The position numbers and the translations under genes are program-made. A DNA stretch of 64,000 nucleotides, taken from Rossellomorea sp. y25. GTDB lineage: Bacteria > Bacillota > Bacilli > Bacillales > Bacillaceae_B. The stretch spans positions 3,767,001-3,831,000 of the forward strand of contig NZ_CP145886.1 in the NCBI RefSeq assembly GCF_038049935.1, written 5' to 3'. The first letter of the stretch is position 1. Each line of letters opens with the position of its first letter. This document shows, piece by piece, positions 45,498 to 54,317 of this stretch. The notes under the pieces were generated by a model. The model searched no databases. It was given only the letters and a program-made list of their open reading frames with translations, and was not told the DNA's origin.

Positions 45498-46516
45498 CCT
45501 CTTAACACCTCCACTTGAACCAGTTGCGTTTGAACAAACGTCAATGCATCTTTAATGGTCCGTTCATCCCCATCAAGGTGAACAAATAACGTTCCATAGG
45601 CACCTTTTTGAGTTTGGGAGATTTGTCCTTGAAGGATGTTTACGTCTAAGTCAAACTTCCTTATCAGAGTGGTGATAAGCGGTTGCTCAGTTGATTCACC
45701 GACAAAAGTAAATTTCAACACTTTCCCATTAGGATATTGCATCAATAGGTGATCAATGGTTTCACCCGTTTCTTTTACTTGCGAGACTTCTCTCACGAAA
45801 CGCTTTGTCACTTGCTCTTGTGGATTTCGGAACACTTCCAATACATCCCCGAGTTCCACGACTTTTCCTTGTTCCATGACTGCGACACGGTGACAGATTT
45901 TCTGAATCACGTGCATTTCATGAGTGATCAGGACAATCGTCAGCCCTAAGCGTTTATTAATATCCACCAATAAATCAAGAATGGAATCAGTTGTTTGTGG
46001 ATCTAGAGCGGAAGTAGCTTCATCACATAGAAGGACATCGGGATTGTTAGCAAGGGATCTTGCAATCCCCACTCGTTGTTTCTGTCCGCCGCTCAGTTGA
46101 GAAGGATAGGCATCTCCCCTGCCTTCCAATCCTACAAGCTTCAATAATTCATTGGCTCTATGGAGTCTCTCTTTCTTTGGTACTCCAGCAATTTCTAATG
46201 GGAACTGTATATTTTCTAATACTGTACGAGACCAGAGGAGATTAAAGTGTTGAAAAATCATGCCTATCGACTGTCTTGCTTCCCGCAGTTTTTTACCCTT
46301 TACCCGGGAAACGATTTGACCATTCACGTCCACTATTCCTTCTGTAGGAACTTCGAGACCATTGAGCATGCGGATCAGCGTACTCTTACCTGCTCCACTA
46401 TAGCCAATCACTCCAAAAATTTCTCCTTGGGCAATCTCGATATTGACGCCATCAACGGCTGAAATTGGACCCGATTTGGATTGATAGATTTTTTTCACAT
46501 CTGAAATGGTAATCAT
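45494..46516 (-). CDS. metN: Methionine ABC transporter ATPase
   Basis: A 340-aa ATPase powering methionine import. Walker A GYSGAGKSTLIRML, signature QLSGGQKQRVGIARSL, Walker B VLLCDEATSALD and LITHEMHV are intact. The C-terminal NIL domain (about 265-340) senses methionine and inhibits transport in the family. The frame runs back to 46597, but GAAGGTGG lies 8 bases before the ATG at 46516, which starts MITISDVKKIY. Confidence 0.96.
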   Translation of the reverse strand: MITISDVKKIYQSKSGPISAVDGVNIEIAQGEIFGVIGYSGAGKSTLIRMLNGLEVPTEGIVDVNGQIVSRVKGKKLREARQSIGMIFQHFNLLWSRTVLENIQFPLEIAGVPKKERLHRANELLKLVGLEGRGDAYPSQLSGGQKQRVGIARSLANNPDVLLCDEATSALDPQTTDSILDLLVDINKRLGLTIVLITHEMHVIQKICHRVAVMEQGKVVELGDVLEVFRNPQEQVTKRFVREVSQVKETGETIDHLLMQYPNGKVLKFTFVGESTEQPLITTLIRKFDLDVNILQGQISQTQKGAYGTLFVHLDGDERTIKDALTFVQTQLVQVEVLRG

Positions 46517-46613
46517 GTTGTATTCCACCTTCTTTCGGAGTAAAACGACCTGTTTAATCAAGATTATGGTTGCACATAGCTGGCATTTTCCCGTCATCTT
46601 TTTCTAAATCATT

Positions 46614-46776
46614 AAAAAATGCCTCTCTGCGATAAGCAGAAAGGCATAATCATATAGGACTATCCTTTCTCTCATCTTTCAAAGCATATGCTTTGAGTGA
46701 ATTGGCACCATTTCAATTTTCATTGACGGTTGCCGGGCTTCATAGGGCACGTCCCTCCACCTCTCTTTATAAGAGT
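46614..46776 (-). ncRNA. SAM-I riboswitch (S-box) with terminator
   Basis: Minus-strand leader with CTTATAAAGAGAGGTGGAGG, then AAGCCCGGCAACC, then AATGGTGCCAATTC and GATGAGAGAAAGGA, the S-box core in the right order. The terminator hairpin (46614-46646) pairs ATGCCTTTCTGC with GCAGAGAGGCAT before T6. SAM binding should stop transcription into metNIQ. Confidence 0.96.
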
Positions 46777-46838
46777 AAAGTATCGATTATTAAATTTTTT
46801 TAAATAGTTAAAGACTCTGAAAATTTGCTACAAGAGAG

Positions 46839-46867
46839 ATTTTATCATCGGTTATAGAGTGTGTCAA
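46839..46867 (-). promoter_or_regulatory. Sigma-A promoter of the metNIQ riboswitch transcript
   Basis: On the minus strand TTGACA (46867-46862), 17-base spacer, TAAAAT (46844-46839); close to consensus. It lies right after the yusD stop. Confidence 0.88.
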
Positions 46868-46874
46868 TTATTTT

Positions 46875-47225
46875 TTAAACTTTCACCGGCTCTTTTCCCC
46901 TTGACCTCGTAAGCCAAAGGACAGATTCAACAAATAGAAGCGGTCGATACCCTCCTCTGATTTCAAGTGCCCCAGCTTCGATCAGTTGAGACAACCGTTC
47001 TTCCCCTGTGAGTAGGGAAACCACTTTTTCCTCCATTCCTTCAATTACGAAATGAGCGTCTTCACTCAAATCATCTAATACATCGCATCCCTTGCTCGAA
47101 ATAGAAATACCGTACAAATCGCTTCCACAATCAAAATGAAGAACAAATGGGCTGTCTGGAAATAAGAGTCGTAAGTGATATCTTGAATGACACTGATCTA
47201 CTAATTCCTCTAAATATATTCGCAT
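46875..47225 (-). CDS. yusD: YusD, SCP2-like small protein
   Basis: A 116-aa protein in the position of B. subtilis yusD, with a sequence pattern resembling SCP2 (sterol carrier) domains: LLFPDSPFVLHFDCG, then HFVIEGMEEKVVSLLTGEER and LEIRGGYRPLL. The SCP2 fold often binds lipids or forms part of larger enzymes. Function here is unknown, and the family link is by pattern only. It precedes the metNIQ promoter. Confidence 0.7.
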   Translation of the reverse strand: MRIYLEELVDQCHSRYHLRLLFPDSPFVLHFDCGSDLYGISISSKGCDVLDDLSEDAHFVIEGMEEKVVSLLTGEERLSQLIEAGALEIRGGYRPLLFVESVLWLTRSRGKEPVKV

Positions 47226-47436
47226 GAATACCCTCCCAGTGAAACTTCTATATTATTACAATTCCACTTTTAGGTATTTTTCCCTTTTATACTTTCTCGA
47301 CATGTTTTGAACGTATTCATCTAATTTGTCGAACAGTAAGAATTTGGATGAATACTAGTCAAAAAATGATGCCATTCGCAATATTTCCCGAGAAATATGT
47401 CTTCGTTTGTAGAAAGAAAATTGTTTAGAAAGAGAC

Positions 47437-47470
47437 ATATAAAAAAGACCTTCTCCCAAAAGGTCTCTTA
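47437..47470 (-). terminator. Terminator after yusE
   Basis: AAGACCTT and AAGGTCTC arms pair over a short loop; the minus strand ends with T5. Confidence 0.75.
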
Positions 47471-47475
47471 TCCCT

Positions 47476-47793
47476 CTAACGATCAGTGATCTTGTTTAAG
47501 CTTTCATATAAAAATGGCACGGATTGGAAGGCATAAATCCTCTCCCTTTCGACTCCATCCTTAAATAAAAGCAAGCAGGGTACACTTTCGATGGATTGTT
47601 CTTCTGCAAATTGGGGCAAATAATTCAAGTTGGCCTTCACAAAATGAAAAGATTGCGGAAGCTTTTCCACTACGTCAATCATTTTACTTGCCACCTGACA
47701 GGTGCCACACATCGGTGTATAAAGGTAAACGGCTTCAAGCGTATGGCCTTCAATCAGATCGTTTAATGCTTCGGTATTACTTACCTCAATCAA
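47476..47793 (-). CDS. yusE: Thioredoxin-like protein YusE
   Basis: A 105-aa thioredoxin-fold protein. The redox site is YTPMCGTCQVA, CGTC instead of CGPC, and the cis-proline region VPCLLLFKDG is present. It may keep a partner thiol reduced or handle zinc proteins. It lies 2 bases after yusF and the two are likely co-transcribed, as in B. subtilis. Confidence 0.9.
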   Translation of the reverse strand: MIEVSNTEALNDLIEGHTLEAVYLYTPMCGTCQVASKMIDVVEKLPQSFHFVKANLNYLPQFAEEQSIESVPCLLLFKDGVERERIYAFQSVPFLYESLNKITDR

Positions 47794-47795
47794 AA

Positions 47796-48155
47796 CTAGA
47801 TCATCCTTTTTCCTAAATATTCTTTATGAACGTCTATATTGGCTCCAATCAGGACAGACGCCAGGTGATACTCGGGAGCTGCTGCCACTTCCTTGTACAT
47901 ACGATCAATGTACAAATGTTCAGCTTCAGGAAACTCACGTTTAAATTGCTTTCGTAATTTTTCACCTGCATCATCAGCATCTACGAGGATATAGACATCC
48001 CTTTCCAATAATGCATCAATGAGTTCGTCCATTTTCGTAATGCTAATAGTCCCGTTTGTACAAATAATTTCAATCGGTTCTTTGATGATATCTTTCACTT
48101 TTCGTTTGTCAGTTGTTCCTTCGACAATGATTACTTTTTCGTCAAGTTCCATCAT
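47796..48155 (-). CDS. yusF: Toprim-domain protein YusF
   Basis: A 119-aa stand-alone toprim protein. It has the metal-binding pattern of toprim domains: VIIVEGTTDKRKVKD (Glu) and VYILVDADDAGEKLR (DxD). Small toprim proteins such as RNase M5 process nucleic acids. The frame opens at 48209, but AAGGTG lies 6 bases before ATG 48155; another ATG follows directly. Coupled to yusE. Confidence 0.88.
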   Translation of the reverse strand: MMELDEKVIIVEGTTDKRKVKDIIKEPIEIICTNGTISITKMDELIDALLERDVYILVDADDAGEKLRKQFKREFPEAEHLYIDRMYKEVAAAPEYHLASVLIGANIDVHKEYLGKRMI

Positions 48156-48290
48156 GATCATCACCTTATCTTTCAGAAATAAGATTACGATAGTATATTC
48201 AAATAACAAGAGATGATGTCCACTTTCTACTTATATTTTCTCATGTTTATAAAAAAATGCGCAAGTGGTTTGCCTATCTGCTTATACAAA

Positions 48291-48322
48291 TGGTGCCAGA
48301 TTCATTGTCGAATCTGGCACCA
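48291..48322. terminator. TGGTGCCAGATTC hairpin between yusF and yusG
   Basis: TGGTGCCAGATTC pairs perfectly with GAATCTGGCACCA. No T-run follows. TGGTGCC-type hairpins recur in Bacillus genomes. Confidence 0.65.
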
Positions 48323-48331
48323 TGAGCATTT

Positions 48332-48568
48332 CTAACACCAGCCACCCTCATCACAATCTGTGTATCTTGCTTGATCGCCTTCCGTGGAAGTGTAGCTTTG
48401 ATAAATTTTATTTTCTTTTGCTTCAAAGTTTGGCTCCATGCTTAATCCATCAAGAGGTAAAGCCATTCTGCCGATTGGCTGATTATCCAAATATAGTTCT
48501 ACTTCACCATTTTTCAGTTTCCCTGTCACCCTGTTGGTTACATCTAATTTCTTAGGCTTGAGCACCAT
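48332..48568 (-). CDS. yusG: YusG, DUF2553 small protein
   Basis: A 78-aa protein in the place of B. subtilis yusG (DUF2553). Parts are LDVTNRVTGKLKNGEVELYL, a beta-rich start, and YTDCDEGGWC at the end, where two cysteines flank an acidic turn. Function unknown. AAAGGA lies about 11 bases before the ATG. It is upstream of a palindromic repeat. Confidence 0.8.
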   Translation of the reverse strand: MVLKPKKLDVTNRVTGKLKNGEVELYLDNQPIGRMALPLDGLSMEPNFEAKENKIYQSYTSTEGDQARYTDCDEGGWC

Positions 48569-48635
48569 ACGTATTCATCCTTTCTTTTTAGAAGGCATTT
48601 TTCGTAAACTTTGTTGTTTTAATAAAGCGTGCAGT

Positions 48636-48763
48636 GGTTGATTTCCGCTCCAGGTGCTCGCTTTCCGCGGGGCGTGAGTTGAGCCTCCTCGGGCTTTGCC
48701 CTGTGGGGTCTCAACTTTCCCGCTATTCCCGCAGGAGTCGAGCACCTTCCGCTCCAATCAACC
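48636..48763. repeat. Interspersed palindromic element, copy B (intact)
   Basis: A 128-bp element with near-palindromic ends: GGTTGATTTCCGCTCC on the left, GCTCCAATCAACC on the right, and GTGCTCG/CGAGCAC just inside. The centre has GAGCCTCCTCGGGCTTTGCC. It matches the two outer parts of 43032-43292. No gene is seen elsewhere in 48569-48962. Confidence 0.85.
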
Positions 48764-48962
48764 TTCTAAGCATGAGGCCCCGTTCTGCTAAGCTGGGTTG
48801 CTCGTTCGAATACTAGCTGAAAGAGGAGAACTTCCCCTCACCATCTAGTTCACACTCACTGAATCACACAGCACTGGCAGTCTATATATTAAGAACAACA
48901 ATTGTTGCGAAAAGAGCTTTCTTATAAAAAACGTCTACTCATATGGTGCCCAAAATAAAAAA

Positions 48963-48994
48963 CAAAACACCTTGAGAAATTCTCAAGGTGCATG
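48963..48994 (-). terminator. Terminator after gcvH
   Basis: CACCTTGAGAA pairs with TTCTCAAGGTG, with a T-run on the minus strand. Confidence 0.88.
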
Positions 48995-49001
48995 GTAGAA
49001 A

Positions 49002-49385
49002 TTATCCTTCATTAATCATTTCGTCATACTGTTCAGCTGTCATAAGCTTGTCTACTTCTCCAGCGTCTGAAGGTTCAACAACGATCATCCAAGCTTTTTC
49101 ATAAGGTGATTCGTTCACGAACTCAGGGCTATCAGACAGCTCTTCATTCACTTCTACCACCTTACCGGATACAGGTGCATATAGCTCAGAAACGGTTTTA
49201 ACCGATTCAACACTACCGAACGGCTCGTCCGCTTTGATCTCATCTCCAACCTCTGGTAACTCAACGAATACGATATCGCCCAGTTCAGATTGTGCAAATG
49301 ATGTGATTCCCACTCGTACATTTTCCCCTTCAACTTTGACCCACTCATGTTCTTCAGAATAACGAAGTTCTTTCGGTGTACTCAT
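49002..49385 (-). CDS. gcvH: Glycine cleavage system H protein
   Basis: A 127-aa lipoyl carrier that shuttles the aminomethyl group in glycine cleavage. The modified lysine is K63 in [14 protein letters not shown]. In B. subtilis GcvH is also the obligatory first acceptor in lipoyl assembly, from which octanoyl groups are relayed to E2 subunits, so it serves LipA (25069). The usual glycine cleavage genes gcvT and gcvPAB are not nearby, as in B. subtilis. Confidence 0.97.
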   Translation of the reverse strand: MSTPKELRYSEEHEWVKVEGENVRVGITSFAQSELGDIVFVELPEVGDEIKADEPFGSVESVKTVSELYAPVSGKVVEVNEELSDSPEFVNESPYEKAWMIVVEPSDAGEVDKLMTAEQYDEMINEG

Positions 49386-49513
49386 TCTCTATCCCTCCAA
49401 ATGCTAGTTATACAACCTAATATTGACACACTTTTCATTAAAAAAGCAAGAAAACCTAGCATGAATAATGAAACTTTTTCATTGTCCATGATTTGGTAAT
49501 CCCAGACCTCTTT

Positions 49514-49870
49514 TTACTTCCAGGTTTCTTCAAAGGTTTCTTCCTTGAAACCAACTGTCACCTTACTTCCATCCGTAGTGATTGGACGCTTGATCAGCAT
49601 CCCGTCCGTGGAAAGTATTTCTAATAATTCCTCATCGGAAGCCGAGTTTACTTTATCTTTCAAGCCTAATTCCCGATACTTTTTACCACTTGTATTAAAG
49701 AACTTCTTAAGAGGCAATCCGCTCTTTTCATGTAGGTTTTTAAGCTCGTCTTTTGTAGGGGGGGTTTCAACGATATGTATTTCATTAAATGCTATGTTTT
49801 CATCTTCCAGCCACTTCTTTGCTTTCCGGCACGTACCACACTTCGGATATGAATAAAAAGACAACGACAT
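49514..49870 (-). CDS. yusI: ArsC/Spx-family protein YusI
   Basis: A 118-aa thioredoxin-fold protein of the ArsC/Spx family. The redox motif CGTC appears in SYPKCGTCRKAKKWL. It ends with KRPITTDGSKVTVGF, the standard family C-terminus. It is usually annotated arsenate reductase-like, but there are no arsenic genes nearby, so a Spx-like or thiol role is equally possible. The start is ATG 49870; the ATG before it is also possible. In B. subtilis yusI sits between gcvH and fad genes. Confidence 0.88.
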   Translation of the reverse strand: MSLSFYSYPKCGTCRKAKKWLEDENIAFNEIHIVETPPTKDELKNLHEKSGLPLKKFFNTSGKKYRELGLKDKVNSASDEELLEILSTDGMLIKRPITTDGSKVTVGFKEETFEETWK

Positions 49871-49891
49871 CATTCCACCACCTTTCATTTA

Positions 49892-49916
49892 TCTGGATGG
49901 GGAGTCCCCATCCAGA
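49892..49916. terminator. Compact hairpin between the ArsR gene and yusI
   Basis: CTGGATGGGGA pairs with TCCCCATCCAG with almost no loop. No T-run. Confidence 0.55.
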
Positions 49917-49982
49917 ATACACATTGCTCGAATCTATCTCTACATTCGACAATATTCTTTATTATCCTTCTTTTGTGAAACA

Positions 49983-50285
49983 TTACTCACATTGTTTTTC
50001 AACCGTTTCAACCAGTTCCTTTAGTAGGACAGTTGCATTATCCAATTCAAGAGAATAGAAGCGCTGGGTTCCTTTTTGCTCTAAAGAAACTAATTGTTGA
50101 TCTCTCAGGATCTTTAAGTGATGAGAAACAGCAGGGCGGGATAAAGTTAGATTTTCAGTTATCTGATTAACCGTAAGAGGTTCTTGTTCGGCAAGAAGTA
50201 ATATTATGTCCTGACGATAAGGATCACTTAGCGCTTGAAATAATGGAATGCAAGCACGAAATGTATCAATTGCTTTTTGACCCAT
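49983..50285 (-). CDS. ArsR-family transcriptional regulator
   Basis: A 100-aa winged-helix regulator. The HTH is LTVNQITENLTLSRPAVSHH, followed by LKILRDQQLVSLEQKGTQR and a short C-terminal helix. No obvious metal-binding cysteine box is present in the recognition helix, so it may sense something other than metals. It lies 32 bases after the SDR gene on the same strand. A 36-base palindrome lies at the shared promoter, suggesting autoregulation. Confidence 0.9.
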   Translation of the reverse strand: MGQKAIDTFRACIPLFQALSDPYRQDIILLLAEQEPLTVNQITENLTLSRPAVSHHLKILRDQQLVSLEQKGTQRFYSLELDNATVLLKELVETVEKQCE

Positions 50286-50317
50286 AGTCTTCTCCCTTCA
50301 AACTCATTCACATTCAA

Positions 50318-51097
50318 TTATACCCGTTCTTGCACCTTGCGAACAATATTTGTGACCATTTTCCTCGGCATAAAACGGATGGACTGGGTCAGCATTCTAT
50401 TTTTGAAACCTGGGATGATAACTGTTTTGTTCTTCGTCATCATTTGGTTATATCCCTCATCTACCACTTCTTCCACACTCATCACACCAGACTGAAATAG
50501 TTTTGAAGACTTCAGGTCAGCTGCATCACTGAACCCCGTTTGGGTAGCTCCTGGGCACAAAGCGGTTACTTTCACTCCGTGCGGTGCCCATTCATTCGCC
50601 AAGGCTTCTGAGAATGAAAGGACATACGCTTTTGTTGCATAGTAAACGGCCATTAATGGACCCGGCTGGAATGCTGCTGTTGATGCTACATTCAGAATTT
50701 GTCCACTATTTCTGCCCACCATTTCTTTTCCAAAATACTTACTTAACTCTGTAAGGGCAGTGATATTCACTTGAATCATGTCCAGTTCTTTGGATAGTTC
50801 AGTTCGCTCAAACTCCCCAAACAATCCGAATCCTGCATTATTGATTAGGAAATCCACCTGGATCCCTTTTGCTTTGACTTCCTCATATAACGTTTCCGAT
50901 GCTCCTGGTTTGGAAAGGTCTGATGGTATGACATATGCTTTCACACCGTACTTACTTTTAATTTCTTTTGATAGAATACGAAGCTTCTCCTCACTTCTTG
51001 CTACAAGAATCACATCATGACCTGAACCTGCAAATTTATGACTAAAGTGCAAGCCTATACCACTTGAAGCCCCTGTAATTAATACTGTTTTATTCAT
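50318..51097 (-). CDS. Short-chain dehydrogenase/reductase (SDR)
   Basis: A 259-aa classical SDR. The cofactor loop TGASSGIGLHFSHKFAG is at the N-terminus, NNAGFGLFG near residue 95, and the catalytic YYATKAYVLS near residue 155. The substrate is unknown. It has a sigma-A promoter and a perfect 36-base palindrome upstream, and is followed by an ArsR gene, so the two form a likely self-controlled operon. AAGGTGG lies 8 bases before the ATG. Confidence 0.9.
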   Translation of the reverse strand: MNKTVLITGASSGIGLHFSHKFAGSGHDVILVARSEEKLRILSKEIKSKYGVKAYVIPSDLSKPGASETLYEEVKAKGIQVDFLINNAGFGLFGEFERTELSKELDMIQVNITALTELSKYFGKEMVGRNSGQILNVASTAAFQPGPLMAVYYATKAYVLSFSEALANEWAPHGVKVTALCPGATQTGFSDAADLKSSKLFQSGVMSVEEVVDEGYNQMMTKNKTVIIPGFKNRMLTQSIRFMPRKMVTNIVRKVQERV

Positions 51098-51120
51098 CTA
51101 TGATTACCACCTTATCTTTA

Positions 51121-51156
51121 ATGTTTAAACACTTAAACGTTTAAGTGTTTAAACAT
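51121..51156. promoter_or_regulatory. 36-base perfect palindrome, candidate ArsR operator
   Basis: The right half (51139-51156) is the exact reverse complement of the left half, ATGTTTAAACACTTAAAC. TTTAAAC is repeated within each half, giving nested symmetrical sites. It begins next to the -10 box of the SDR/ArsR operon, covering the transcription start, as expected for a repressor. Confidence 0.75.
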
Positions 51157-51185
51157 ATAATAATTAATTGAGTTGTAGATGTCAA
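51157..51185 (-). promoter_or_regulatory. Sigma-A promoter of the SDR/ArsR operon
   Basis: On the minus strand TTGACA (51185-51180), 17-base spacer, TATTAT (51162-51157). Confidence 0.85.
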
Positions 51186-51200
51186 GTTATGAACAAAATT

Positions 51201-51238
51201 AAGGGACGGACCTCCATTTCAGAGGTCCGTCCCTTAAA
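51201..51238 (-). terminator. Terminator after fadE, GGGACGGACCTC family
   Basis: AAGGGACGGACCTC pairs with GAGGTCCGTCCCTT. It ends the fad operon transcript and is close to the 14303 copy in sequence. Confidence 0.85.
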
Positions 51239-51246
51239 CTACTTAA

Positions 51247-53031
51247 TTAAACTGTATATTTTTGTGCGTCTATCAGCTTTTCAGATGCCGCTCGTTTGAC
51301 TGCGATCACGTTGATCGGTGTATGGCGGGTGAATTTACGGAGTGCGGATAGCATCATGCGCAGTGTGTCACCCGTTTCAGTTGCTACCAGCGTTTCTTTG
51401 GCATGTTGTTCGATTTCATTGAATGCTTCTTGACAGAAGATTTGTGTGTAAAGAAGTTTTTGCTGAGCTTTCTCTACTCCACCTTTTTGAATGGCTTTTT
51501 CTGTTCTAAGAACAACGGATTCCATCGCGTATGCGTTCGAAACGATATCGGCAATGTTCACAAGAATTTCCTGTTCTTTTTCAAGGGCTTTACCGAACTT
51601 TTGAGCCGCTAAACCAGATAGCATCAAGCCGATTTTCTTCGCGTTTTTCACAAGGTATTTTTCTTGAGCCAGTGGCTCATCTCCTACCTCTTCAGGCATA
51701 AGCATCATTAATTCCTCTTGAAGGGCCTGTGCCTTTTGAAGTAATGGAAGTTCACCTTTCATTGCTTTACGCAGGTACGTGCCAGGAACCAGTAGGCGGT
51801 TGATTTCATTCGTTCCTTCGAAAATGCGGTTGATACGGGAGTCACGGTACATTCTTTCAATTTCGTATTCCTGCATGAAACCGTATCCTCCATGAAGTTG
51901 AACACCTTCATCGACTACATAATCCAGTACTTCTGTTGCAAAGAATTTATTCAATGAACACTCAATCGCGTATTCTGCAATCGATTTTGCCACTTCCGTT
52001 CCATTCTTCACTTCTTCATCCGTAAGCTTGCTCATACGATCCTCGAACAACCCTACTGTACGGTAAACGGAGCTTTCTGCTGCGTATAATTTAGACGCCA
52101 TTGTTGCCAGTTTTTCTTTTGTGAGGTTGAAAGCAGAAATTGGTGTTTTGAATTGCTGACGTTGATTCGTGTATTGTACTGTTACTTCTAATGCACGTTT
52201 ACTCGCTCCGACAGCTCCTACCCCTAATTTATAACGGCCGATGTTTAAGATATTGAAAGCAATGATATGGCCTTTCCCTGCATCACCAAGAAGGTTTTCC
52301 ACTGGTATCTCAGCATCTTCCAGGATTAATGTACGGGTGGATGAGCTTTTGATACCCATTTTCTTCTCTTCCGGCCCAGTTGAAACACCCGGGAACTCTT
52401 TTTCTACGATGAATGCCGAGAAATGCTCTCCATCGATTTTCGCATACACAACGAATACATCAGCAAATGCAGAGTTTGTGATCCACTGCTTCTCACCATT
52501 TAAAATGTAGTGAGTACCTTCTGCATTCAATTTAGCTGTCGTTTTAGCACCCAGTGCATCTGAACCTGAACCCGGCTCCGTTAATGCGTATGCTGCCAGT
52601 TTTTCACCAGTCGCCAATGGAGGAAGGTATTTTTGCTTTTGTTCTTCGTTTCCGAACAGAACGATTGGCAGTGACCCGATTCCAACGTGTGCACCGTGAG
52701 AGATGGAGAATCCGCCTGCACGTGACATTTTTTCAGCAATCAGTGCCGAGCTCACTTTATCCAGGCCCAATCCGCCGTACTCTTCAGGAACGTCAGCACC
52801 CAAAAGGCCAAGATCCCCCGCTTCTTTTAACAGGCGAACGGAGTGGTCAAATTCATGGTTTTCCAGATTATCGATGACAGGTACAACTTCATTCAACACA
52901 TAATCCTCGGTTGTTTTGGCAATCATTTTTTGTTCATCAGAGTATTCCTCCGGTGTGAAAACTTGCTCACAGCTTACATCTTCAATTAAAAAACTTCCAC
53001 CCTTGATCAGCTTTTCTGTTTGATTCGCCAT
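51247..53031 (-). CDS. fadE: Acyl-CoA dehydrogenase
   Basis: A 594-aa flavoenzyme for the first step of fatty acid beta-oxidation, longer than typical acyl-CoA dehydrogenases by a C-terminal domain of about 150 residues. Signatures are [17 protein letters not shown] near residue 150 and [20 protein letters not shown] near residue 380. It is the last gene of fadN-fadA-fadE, 70 bases after fadA, the same order as yusL-yusK-yusJ in B. subtilis. Confidence 0.95.
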   Translation of the reverse strand: MANQTEKLIKGGSFLIEDVSCEQVFTPEEYSDEQKMIAKTTEDYVLNEVVPVIDNLENHEFDHSVRLLKEAGDLGLLGADVPEEYGGLGLDKVSSALIAEKMSRAGGFSISHGAHVGIGSLPIVLFGNEEQKQKYLPPLATGEKLAAYALTEPGSGSDALGAKTTAKLNAEGTHYILNGEKQWITNSAFADVFVVYAKIDGEHFSAFIVEKEFPGVSTGPEEKKMGIKSSSTRTLILEDAEIPVENLLGDAGKGHIIAFNILNIGRYKLGVGAVGASKRALEVTVQYTNQRQQFKTPISAFNLTKEKLATMASKLYAAESSVYRTVGLFEDRMSKLTDEEVKNGTEVAKSIAEYAIECSLNKFFATEVLDYVVDEGVQLHGGYGFMQEYEIERMYRDSRINRIFEGTNEINRLLVPGTYLRKAMKGELPLLQKAQALQEELMMLMPEEVGDEPLAQEKYLVKNAKKIGLMLSGLAAQKFGKALEKEQEILVNIADIVSNAYAMESVVLRTEKAIQKGGVEKAQQKLLYTQIFCQEAFNEIEQHAKETLVATETGDTLRMMLSALRKFTRHTPINVIAVKRAASEKLIDAQKYTV

Positions 53032-53065
53032 TTCGAATCCCCCTAAAAATTATTATTTTGAAGGA

Positions 53066-53098
53066 GCAGTGGGCCTCGGCATTCGAGGTCCGTCCCTC
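53066..53098 (-). repeat. GGGACGGACCTC-type hairpin between fadA and fadE
   Basis: On the minus strand GGGACGGACCTCG is followed by AATG and CCGAGGCCC, a shortened member of the terminator-like family. It may reduce read-through or stabilise mRNA inside the operon. Confidence 0.6.
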
Positions 53099-53101
53099 CT
53101 A

Positions 53102-54280
53102 TTAACCTATTAATTCAAAGACGCCGGCTGCACCCATTCCGCCTCCGATGCACATGGTGACGATACCGAATTGCTGGTTTCTGCGTTTCATTTCGTGTAC
53201 GAGGGAAAGGGTCAGCTTAGCACCTGTACAGCCCAGCGGATGACCAAGAGCGATGGCTCCACCGTTTACGTTCACTTTTTCTTCATCCAGACCCAGCTGA
53301 CGAATGACTTGGATGGACTGAGAAGCGAATGCTTCGTTCAGTTCAAATAGTCCGATATCCGACAGCTCCAATCCCGCCATCTTCAAAGCCCGTGGAATCG
53401 CCTCGACTGGACCGATTCCCATGATTTCCGGCGGAACTCCGGCTACTGCAAAGCTTCTGAACTTCGCCATTGGTTGCAGTCCTAATGAACCAGCCTTTTC
53501 TCTATCCATCACCATGACAGCAGCTGCTCCGTCACTCGTCTGGGATGAGTTCCCTGCCGTTACAGAGCCCTTCACATTGAAAGCCGGGCGTAACTTAGCC
53601 AGAACTTCCGAGCTTGTTTCAGCACGTACCCCTTCGTCTTTTGAAAATTGGAATGATTTCTCCACCAGTTTATTTTCATTGCTTACTGAACGATGAAGCA
53701 CATCAACCGGTACGATTTCATCGTCGAATTTCCCTTCAGCAATAGCTTTTGCCGCTTTTTGGTGACTTCTTACCGCAAATGCATCCTGATCTTCACGGGA
53801 TACTCCGAACTTTCTTGCCACCTGCTCAGCTGTATGCCCCATACTCATATAGTATTGAGGCGCATTTTCAGCAAGCTTGGCATTCGGGCGGACTACGTGA
53901 CCCATCATCGGAACAAGACTCATGGATTCAGCTCCACCTGCAATCGCTGTATCAGAGTGCCCAAGCATGATTTTTTCTGCAGCATAAGCAATGGATTGCA
54001 ACCCGGATGAACAATATCGGTTAATCGTGATTGCCGGTACTGAATCAGGCAGGCCCGCAAGACCACCGATATTTCTAGCCATGTTTAACCCTTGTTCTGC
54101 TTCAGGCATCGCGCATCCGATGATCAGATCATCGATGTTGCCTTCATAGTTTCCTGCACGTTTGAGGGTTTCTTTAACTACAAGTGCCCCAAGATCATCT
54201 GGCCGCACCTGTGCTAATGATCCTTTTCTTGACTTTCCGACTGGTGTTCTTGCACCAGCAACAATGACTGCTTCGCGCAT
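53102..54280 (-). CDS. fadA: Acetyl-CoA C-acyltransferase (3-ketoacyl-CoA thiolase)
   Basis: A 392-aa thiolase for the last step of beta-oxidation. The nucleophile Cys is in NRYCSSGLQSIAYA near residue 90. The second active site region is GGAIALGHPLGCTGA with the His, and the C-terminal Cys is in TMCIGGGMGAAG. It works with fadN on 3-ketoacyl-CoA. Located between fadN and fadE in an operon. Confidence 0.96.
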   Translation of the reverse strand: MREAVIVAGARTPVGKSRKGSLAQVRPDDLGALVVKETLKRAGNYEGNIDDLIIGCAMPEAEQGLNMARNIGGLAGLPDSVPAITINRYCSSGLQSIAYAAEKIMLGHSDTAIAGGAESMSLVPMMGHVVRPNAKLAENAPQYYMSMGHTAEQVARKFGVSREDQDAFAVRSHQKAAKAIAEGKFDDEIVPVDVLHRSVSNENKLVEKSFQFSKDEGVRAETSSEVLAKLRPAFNVKGSVTAGNSSQTSDGAAAVMVMDREKAGSLGLQPMAKFRSFAVAGVPPEIMGIGPVEAIPRALKMAGLELSDIGLFELNEAFASQSIQVIRQLGLDEEKVNVNGGAIALGHPLGCTGAKLTLSLVHEMKRRNQQFGIVTMCIGGGMGAAGVFELIG

Positions 54281-54317
54281 GAAATTCCCCCGCTTTCTAA
54301 TATGATATAAACGCTGA

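Noticed and set aside
48575..48816. Short frames on both strands across the palindromic element
   Set aside because: They are shadows of the repeat with no start signals.
49514..50285. Arsenic resistance operon (yusI as arsC with the ArsR gene)
   Set aside because: YusI has the Spx-type CxxC, no arsB or acr3 is present, and the ArsR gene groups with the SDR under a separate promoter.
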